In this document: positions 59,086 through 64,000 of the stretch, piece by piece | Layout: each line of letters begins with the position of its first letter | How positions within the stretch are numbered: position 1 is the stretch's first letter | Assembly: GCF_034424375.1 (NCBI RefSeq) | Contig: NZ_CP139965.1 | Location: 6,510,001 to 6,574,000 of the forward strand | Origin: Paraburkholderia kururiensis | GTDB taxonomy: Bacteria; Pseudomonadota; Gammaproteobacteria; Burkholderiales; Burkholderiaceae | Reading direction: 5' to 3' | DNA length: 64,000 nt | Position numbers and translations under genes: made by a program | The notes under the pieces: model-generated | What the model saw: the letters and a program-made list of their open reading frames with translations, nothing else | The model's database searches: none | Told to the model about the DNA's origin: nothing

Positions 59086-59333
59086 GCGGTCGAGCCGTTC
59101 AGGCGGTGGCGCGCGCACACGCCTCCGCTGACGGCGCTGCGCGAGGCGCGCCACACGTCACGCGCCCCAGGCAAACTCCGTAAGGGTTTCTCCCGCCGCG
59201 CCTGCAAGCGCCGCCGCAGCGGCGCGCGCGGCCATCGCCGCCCACGATGGCCGGCATCGCCAACCGCGTCTTGTCGCGCCGCCCGTCCCGCGGCACGCTT
59301 TCACGCACCCTATCAACGACACGGAGCATTCCG

Positions 59334-60284
59334 ATGGATTCACGCCCCGAGCGTGTCATCGTCATGGAGGTGGGCCTGCGCGACGGCCTGCAAAGCATCG
59401 CGCGCACCATGCCCACCGACGCCAAGAAGCGCTGGATCGACGCCGCCTACGCCGCGGGCGTGCGGCACATGGAAGTGGCGTCGTTCGTGCCGCCGAAGCT
59501 GCTGCCGCAACTGGCCGACGCCGCCGACGTGGTGGCCCACGCCCTCGGCTACGCGGACCTCGTCGTGACCGCGCTCGTGCCCAACGTGAAGGGCGCCGAA
59601 CGGGCGCTCGAAGCGGGCGTGCATCGCATCGTCGTGCCCATTTCGGTGAGCGCCGCGCACAGCCAGGCGAACGTGCGCAAGACGCCCGACGAAATGATCG
59701 CGGCCTTCGCCGACATGCGCCGTCTCAGCGAAGGCCGCGCCGAACTGGTGGCCGGGCTTTCCACGGTATTCGGCTGCACGCTGCAAGGCGACGTGCCGCG
59801 CGCAGACGTGGCGCGCATCGTGCGGCTCGCGCTGGATGCGGGCGCCGACGTCATCTCCCTTGCCGACACCACGGGCATGGCCACGCCGCGCCAGGTGGAC
59901 GAGATCATCGACCTTGCGCGCGGCATCGCGGGCAGCAGGTTGCGCGCGCTGCATCTGCACGACACGCGCGGGCTCGCGCTCGCCAACGCGCTCGTCGGGC
60001 TTCAGCACGGCATCCGCGAATTCGATGCGTCGCTTGCGGGCCTGGGCGGCTGTCCGCATGCGCCGGGCGCAACGGGCAACGTGAATACCGAAGACCTCGT
60101 GTTCATGCTGGAAAGCATGGGCTACGACACGGGCATCGATCTGCCCGCCCTGCTCGCTTCGCGCAGCGTGCTGGCCGACGCACTGCCCGGCGAGCCGCTC
60201 TACGGCTACCTCGCGCGTGCCGGTCTGCCCGCCACGTTCGGCGCGCCACGCGCCGCCTCGTCTCTTACGCACACCGCGCCATGA
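59334..60284 (+). CDS. Hydroxymethylglutaryl-CoA lyase family protein
   Basis: A TIM-barrel lyase of the HMG-CoA lyase family, 316 residues (human mature enzyme about 298). It retains 'MEVGLRDGLQS' (Arg16-Asp17, catalytic/metal), 'LHLHDTRGLALAN' (His207, His209 metal ligands) and the cysteine loop 'GLGGCPHAPGATGN' (Cys240). It would cleave a 3-hydroxy-3-methylglutaryl-type CoA to acetyl-CoA plus a keto acid. Proteobacterial members also act in leucine degradation, but none of the usual leucine (liu) genes is present. Instead a CoA-transferase overlaps its stop (ATGA), so the substrate is probably a CoA ester made by that enzyme. ATG 59334 has GGAG upstream; the 59247 start is less likely. Confidence 0.9.
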   Translation: MDSRPERVIVMEVGLRDGLQSIARTMPTDAKKRWIDAAYAAGVRHMEVASFVPPKLLPQLADAADVVAHALGYADLVVTALVPNVKGAERALEAGVHRIVVPISVSAAHSQANVRKTPDEMIAAFADMRRLSEGRAELVAGLSTVFGCTLQGDVPRADVARIVRLALDAGADVISLADTTGMATPRQVDEIIDLARGIAGSRLRALHLHDTRGLALANALVGLQHGIREFDASLAGLGGCPHAPGATGNVNTEDLVFMLESMGYDTGIDLPALLASRSVLADALPGEPLYGYLARAGLPATFGAPRAASSLTHTAP

Positions 60285-61516
60285 CTACCGCTTCCGCATC
60301 GCCTCCCATGCCGCTCGCCGGCATCCGTGTCGTCGAGCTTTCGCACATGGTGATGGGCCCCACGTGCGGCATGATTCTGGGCGACCTGGGCGCCGAGGTC
60401 ATCAAGGTCGAGCCGCCGCGCGGCGACAGCACGCGACGCCTGATCGGCACGGGCGCCGGCTTCTTTCGCACCTTCAATCGCAACAAGAAGAGCGTGACGC
60501 TCGATCTCGATACCGAAGCCGGGCGCGACGCGCTGCGCAAGCTCGCGGACACCGCCGACGTGTTCGTCGAGAACTTCAAGCCGGGCCGCATGGCGAGTCT
60601 CGGGCTCGACTACGCCGCGCTGAAGGCGCGCAATCCGAAGCTCATCTACGTCTCGCACAAGGGCTTTCTCGCGGGCCCGTACGAGCATCGCCTCGCACTC
60701 GACGAAGTCGTGCAGATGATGGCGGGCCTCGCCTACATGACGGGCCCCGCGGGCCGTCCGCTGCGCGCGGGCAGTTCGGTCAACGACATCATGGGCGGCA
60801 TGTTCGGCGCCATCGGCGTGCTGGCCGCGCTGCACGAGCGCCACGCAACGGGCCGCGGCAAGGACGTGCAGAGCGCGCTCTTCGAAAACTGCGTGCTGCT
60901 TTCCGCGCAGCACATGCAGCAATACGCGGCCACGGGCGCGGCCCCGGCGCCCATGCCCGAACGCATCAGCGCATGGGCGGTGTACGACGTGTTCACGCTC
61001 GCGCGCGGCGAACAGATGTTCATTGCCGCCACGGGCGACGCCCAATGGCGCGCGCTGTGCACGCTGCTCGACCGGCCCGATCTGCTGGCCGACCCGCGTC
61101 TGGCCGGCAACAACGACCGCGTTCGCGCGCGCAGCTGGCTGCTGGCCGAACTCGCGACCACGCTCGCCACGCGGGAAGCGGCGGAACTGGCGCCGCTGTT
61201 CGAGCGCCACCACGTGCCCTTCGCGGCCATCACGAAACCGGAAGAACTGTTCGACGACCCGCACCTGATCGAAAGCGGCGGCCTCGCGCCGCTGCAACTC
61301 GACGACGGCAGCGAGACGCGCATGCCGCTGCTGCCGCTTGCCCTCGACGGCGAACGCCTGCCGCCGCGCCTGCCCATCGCGAAGATCGGCGAGCACACGC
61401 ACGACGTGCTGCGCGGGCTCGGCTACAGCGACGAGCAGATCGATGCGCTAAGCGGTGCAACGAACGAAGCAGCGAATGGGATGGATGGGACGGACGGGAC
61501 ACGGCACGCGTCGTGA
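60281..61516 (+). CDS. CaiB/BaiF family CoA-transferase (class III)
   Basis: Class III CoA-transferase, 411 residues. It has the N-terminal 'MPLAGIRVVELSHMVMGPTCGMILGDLGAEVIKVEPPRGDSTR' nucleotide-binding part, 'LDLDTEAGRDALRKLADTADVFVENFKPG' and catalytic Asp141 in 'HRLALDEVVQMMAGLAYMTG'. Such enzymes swap CoA between dicarboxylates and similar acids, forming an Asp-CoA intermediate. The ATG overlaps the lyase stop, so both are translated together. With the lyase and carrier it would activate an imported acid for cleavage. A C-terminal 15-residue Gly/Thr/Asp tail ('NGMDGTDGTRHAS') is dispensable-looking. Acid specificity cannot be read from sequence. Confidence 0.9.
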   Translation: MTTASASPPMPLAGIRVVELSHMVMGPTCGMILGDLGAEVIKVEPPRGDSTRRLIGTGAGFFRTFNRNKKSVTLDLDTEAGRDALRKLADTADVFVENFKPGRMASLGLDYAALKARNPKLIYVSHKGFLAGPYEHRLALDEVVQMMAGLAYMTGPAGRPLRAGSSVNDIMGGMFGAIGVLAALHERHATGRGKDVQSALFENCVLLSAQHMQQYAATGAAPAPMPERISAWAVYDVFTLARGEQMFIAATGDAQWRALCTLLDRPDLLADPRLAGNNDRVRARSWLLAELATTLATREAAELAPLFERHHVPFAAITKPEELFDDPHLIESGGLAPLQLDDGSETRMPLLPLALDGERLPPRLPIAKIGEHTHDVLRGLGYSDEQIDALSGATNEAANGMDGTDGTRHAS

Positions 61517-61651
61517 TTCCCGCCATTCCAGCGGTGTGCGTGCAGTTGAGGGGTTGACGTCCTCACAACGGCTCAACCGCGCCACCGCACAGCCTGCGGC
61601 CCCGGCGTCACCGCATGCCGAGGCGCCACAACAACATCAAGGAGACAGACG

Positions 61652-63124
61652 ATGAAATCGTCGAGCCATGCCGCGCTCGCGGCCCCACCCATCACGCGCG
61701 ACGGCGGCGCCCTCGCTCATGACGAAGCCGCAGACGCACCCGCAGACATCGCCCACGACGCCGCGCTCATTTCCGCACGGCTCGACCGGCTGCCCGCCAC
61801 GCGCAGCATCTGGAACCTCGTAGCGCTGCTGAGCCTCGGCCTCTTCTTCGAACTCTACGACCTCATGTTCTCGGGCTACATCGCGCCGGGCCTCGTGAAG
61901 AGCGGCATGCTGAGCGCCACCACGCCAGGCCTCTTCGGCACGAGCGGCGTGGCGAGCTTCATTGCGGCGCTGTTCGCGGGGCTCTTCATCGGCACGGCGC
62001 TGTGCGGCTTTCTCGCGGACCGCTTCGGCCGGCGCGCGATCTTCACGTGGTCGCTGCTCTGGTACACCGCGGCCAACGTCGTGATGGCGTTTCAGGAGAC
62101 GGCGTTCGGTCTGAACCTGTGGCGCTTCATTGCAGGCATCGGCATCGGCGTGGAGATCGTCACCATCGGCACGTATATCTCCGAACTCGTGCCGCGCCAC
62201 GTTCGCGGGCGTGCCTCTGCGTGCTCGCAGGCCGTCGGCTTCTGCGCGGTGCCCGTGGTCGCGTTTCTCTCTTACCAGCTGGTGCCGCGCGCGCCGTTCG
62301 GCGTCGCGGGATGGCGCTGGGTCGTGCTGATCGGCGCCGCGAGCGCCATCGCCGTGTGGTGGATTCGCAGGCGGCTGCCCGAAAGCCCGCGTTGGCTCGC
62401 GCAACAGGGCCGTATCGAAGAAGCGGCGCACGTGATGGCGCGCATCGAAGCGCGCGTCGAAAAAGAATACGGACGCCCGTTGCCGGCGCCCGCCATGCCC
62501 GCGCCCGTGCGGGCCAGCGGCCGCTTCGCCGATCTGCTCGCGGCGCCCTACCGCGGACGCGTCGCCATGCTGATCGTGTTCCACGTGTTCCAGACGATGG
62601 GTTACTACGGCTTCGCGAACTGGATTCCGACGCTGCTCGTCAAGCAGGGCATCACGGTGACCACGAGCCTCATGTACGCGAGCATCATCGCGATCGCGGC
62701 GCCGCTCGGGCCGCTCGCGGGTCTCGTCATCGCGGACCGCTTCGAACGCAAGACAGTGATCGTCTGCATGGCGGCCGTGAACGTGGTGTGCGGGCTGCTC
62801 TTCAGCCAGGCGCGCGAGACGGTGCTGCTCGTGAGCCTTGGCGTGTGTCTCGTGCTGGCGGGCAACATCATTTCGTACAGCTATCACGCGTACCAGGCGG
62901 AACTCTTTCCCACCAGCATGCGCGCCCGCGCGGTGGGCTTCGTCTATTCGTGGAGCCGCGTGTCGGCCGTGTTTTCCGCGTTCGTGATCGCGGCGTGCCT
63001 GAGACACTTCGGCGTGAACGGCGTGTTCGTCTTCATCTCGGGCGCGATGGTGGTCGTGATGTGCGCCATCGGAGTCTTCGGACCCCGAACGAAAGGCGTG
63101 GCGCTCGAGGACATTTCGGGTTAG
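61652..63124 (+). CDS. MFS transporter, sugar porter/organic acid type
   Basis: Twelve-helix major facilitator, 490 residues. After a soluble N-terminus (about 48 residues) come 'LGLFFELYDLMFSGYIAPGLVKSG', then motif A 'GFLADRFGRRAIFTWSLLWYTAANVVMAF'. 'RFIAGIGIGVEIVTIGTYISELVPRHVRGRASACSQAVGF' is the sugar-porter/NiaP-like pattern and 'PESPRWLAQQGRIEEAAHVM' closes the first half. 'FPTSMRARAVGFVYSWSRVSAVFSAFV' is in the second half. Members carry sugars, aromatic acids, niacin or dicarboxylates. An acid fits the adjacent CoA-transferase/lyase pair. ATG 61652 has AAGGAGACA. It is 135 bases after the CoA-transferase gene. Confidence 0.9.
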   Translation: MKSSSHAALAAPPITRDGGALAHDEAADAPADIAHDAALISARLDRLPATRSIWNLVALLSLGLFFELYDLMFSGYIAPGLVKSGMLSATTPGLFGTSGVASFIAALFAGLFIGTALCGFLADRFGRRAIFTWSLLWYTAANVVMAFQETAFGLNLWRFIAGIGIGVEIVTIGTYISELVPRHVRGRASACSQAVGFCAVPVVAFLSYQLVPRAPFGVAGWRWVVLIGAASAIAVWWIRRRLPESPRWLAQQGRIEEAAHVMARIEARVEKEYGRPLPAPAMPAPVRASGRFADLLAAPYRGRVAMLIVFHVFQTMGYYGFANWIPTLLVKQGITVTTSLMYASIIAIAAPLGPLAGLVIADRFERKTVIVCMAAVNVVCGLLFSQARETVLLVSLGVCLVLAGNIISYSYHAYQAELFPTSMRARAVGFVYSWSRVSAVFSAFVIAACLRHFGVNGVFVFISGAMVVVMCAIGVFGPRTKGVALEDISG

Positions 63125-63152
63125 CGCCGGGCTTCGTCGACAAGCGTCTTGC

Positions 63153-63181
63153 GCAGGCCGGCTTCGCCGTCACCGGCCTGC
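63153..63181. terminator. Hairpin between convergent MFS and ClC genes
   Basis: 9-base arms GCAGGCCGG (63153-63161) and CCGGCCTGC (63173-63181) with an 11-base loop lie in the 64-base gap between convergent genes. No T-run follows on either side, so termination is probable but not textbook. Confidence 0.5.
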
Positions 63182-63188
63182 GGCTACG

Positions 63189-64000
63189 TCAAGGCCGCCG
63201 CGACTGCCCGAGCGGCGCGAGCCGCCGGCGCGCCACCACCGGCGCGATGCGGCGGAAGCGCTCGCGCTTGTGCTCCTCGTCGAAGAGCGCAAGCGAAGGC
63301 TTGACGAGGTCGCTGCGCGAAACGATGCCCACCAGCTTGCGCGATTCACGGTCCGTTACCACGGCGAGCCGCTCCAGACCATGCACGGCGAGCCGCGTGG
63401 CGACGAGCCGGCACGTTTCCTCGCGCAAGGCCGTGACGAGCTGCCGGTCGCGCAACGCGGTGTGCAACGGCGCGTCGGGGCCGTACTTCGTCGTGTCAGC
63501 CGCGAACGTATCGAGCAGCGCACGGTCCACCATGCCGACGAACACGCCGTCCTTCTCGACCACGGGATACGCGCGGTGCGTCTGCATCGGCCCGAAGTAC
63601 GAGGCGAGCGCGGCGGCCACAGTCAGGTCCGCGTCGATGGTCTCGACTTGCTGCGTCATCACTTCGTCGACGTAATGACGTTCCAGCGGGTCCACGCTGT
63701 ATTCGCGGTAGATGTGATAGCCGCGTCGCGCGATCTTCTCCGTCATGATGGAGCGCCGCATGACGACGGTTGCGAAGCCGTGCGCGATGAGCGTCGCCGC
63801 GAGCAGCGGCAGCAGCGCGTTGGCATCGTGCGTCAGACCGAACGCGAACACGATGGCCGTGAGCGGCGCGCCGAGCGTGGCGCCCAACGTCGCGGCCATG
63901 CAGACGAGCGGCCACAGCGCGGCATCGTGACCGGGCAGCACGTGGCCCAGCACGACGCCGAGCCCGGCGCCCAGCATCAGGAGCGGCGCGAGCACGCCGC
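63189..64000 (-). CDS. ClC-family chloride channel/transporter with two CBS domains (N-terminal part outside window)
   Basis: The C-terminal 270 residues of a voltage-gated chloride channel-type protein, read leftward. The frame continues past the window end without a start. At the edge 'GVLAPLLMLGAGLGVVLGHVLP' matches the ClC selectivity-filter region, then 'MAATLGATLGAPLTAIVFAFGLT' and the last membrane helices. The cytoplasmic part has a pair of CBS domains ('VDEVMTQQVETIDADLTVAAAL...RAYPVVEKDGVFVGMVDRALL' and 'ETCRLVATRLAVHGLERLAVVTDRESRKLVGIVSRSDLVKPSLALFDEE'), which often bind adenine nucleotides. E. coli ClcA lacks CBS domains, so this is the regulated long form. The substrate (Cl-/H+ exchange) is assumed. 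Confidence 0.88.
   Translation of the reverse strand, partial: GVLAPLLMLGAGLGVVLGHVLPGHDAALWPLVCMAATLGATLGAPLTAIVFAFGLTHDANALLPLLAATLIAHGFATVVMRRSIMTEKIARRGYHIYREYSVDPLERHYVDEVMTQQVETIDADLTVAAALASYFGPMQTHRAYPVVEKDGVFVGMVDRALLDTFAADTTKYGPDAPLHTALRDRQLVTALREETCRLVATRLAVHGLERLAVVTDRESRKLVGIVSRSDLVKPSLALFDEEHKRERFRRIAPVVARRRLAPLGQSRRP

Overview
The window is GC-rich chromosomal DNA of a Burkholderiales bacterium, most likely Burkholderiaceae (Burkholderia/Paraburkholderia-like). The reasons are the codon bias, a classic Burkholderia-type trimeric porin, the DUF2844/DUF3443 pair, a double-length UvrA, a very small H-NS-type protein and a beta-ketoadipate (pcaQ/pcaHG) locus. No tRNA, rRNA, insertion sequence, prophage or CRISPR array was seen. 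The region reads as a catabolic and transport 'lifestyle' segment rather than a mobile island.

Layout. 1-5322: a leftward operon of an RpiR regulator, a D-Ala-D-Ala dipeptidase and a peptide ABC transporter (binding protein plus DppB/DppC permeases, the last cut by the window edge), with a long inverted repeat in front of the regulator. 5421-10302: YigZ, a LysR regulator, a PLP aminotransferase and a Pit phosphate transporter preceded by a 13-bp tandem repeat. 10665-14966: a DUF2844/DUF3443 secreted pair (the DUF3443 lipoprotein carries pepsin-like D-T-G-S and D-S-G-S motifs), a PPK2 polyphosphate kinase and a trypsin/PDZ protease without a signal peptide. 15075-30109: gamma-glutamyltransferase followed by a contiguous ectoine/hydroxyectoine system. 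Its leftward arm is enuR-eutB-eutC-eutD-eutE-asnC-ssd-atf and its rightward arm is ehuB-ehuC-ehuD-ehuA. Imported ectoine is hydrolysed (EutD), deacetylated (EutE), transaminated (Atf) and oxidised (Ssd) to aspartate. eutA is not present here.

30150-34891: a DHA2-type MFS exporter, small secreted proteins and a major porin. A strong leftward terminator with no obvious gene feeding it lies in front of the porin. 35105-38762: a pipecolate oxidase-like flavoprotein and an aminoadipate-semialdehyde dehydrogenase (amaA/amaB, lysine catabolism), with a divergent XRE-cupin regulator. 38875-42676: 4-hydroxyphenylpyruvate dioxygenase, pcaQ and divergent pcaHG, with a PcaQ-type box lying on the pcaQ start codon. 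42833-48701: NnrU, a GNAT acetyltransferase, a serine carboxypeptidase (S10) lipoprotein, a Gln-rich EF-hand-like protein, a class II aldolase and a minimal H-NS-type protein.

49047-57884: a Fur-box-preceded TonB siderophore receptor, a small membrane protein and a 1967-residue UvrA made of two complete UvrA copies in tandem. 58141-63124: a LysR regulator with an HMG-CoA lyase-family enzyme, a CaiB/BaiF CoA-transferase and an MFS carrier, apparently an acid uptake/CoA activation/cleavage pathway whose substrate is not evident. The window ends inside a ClC-type chloride channel with two CBS domains.

The observations most worth following up are the pepsin-like architecture of the DUF3443 lipoprotein, the paired palindromes around enuR, the double UvrA, and the orphan leftward terminator upstream of the porin.
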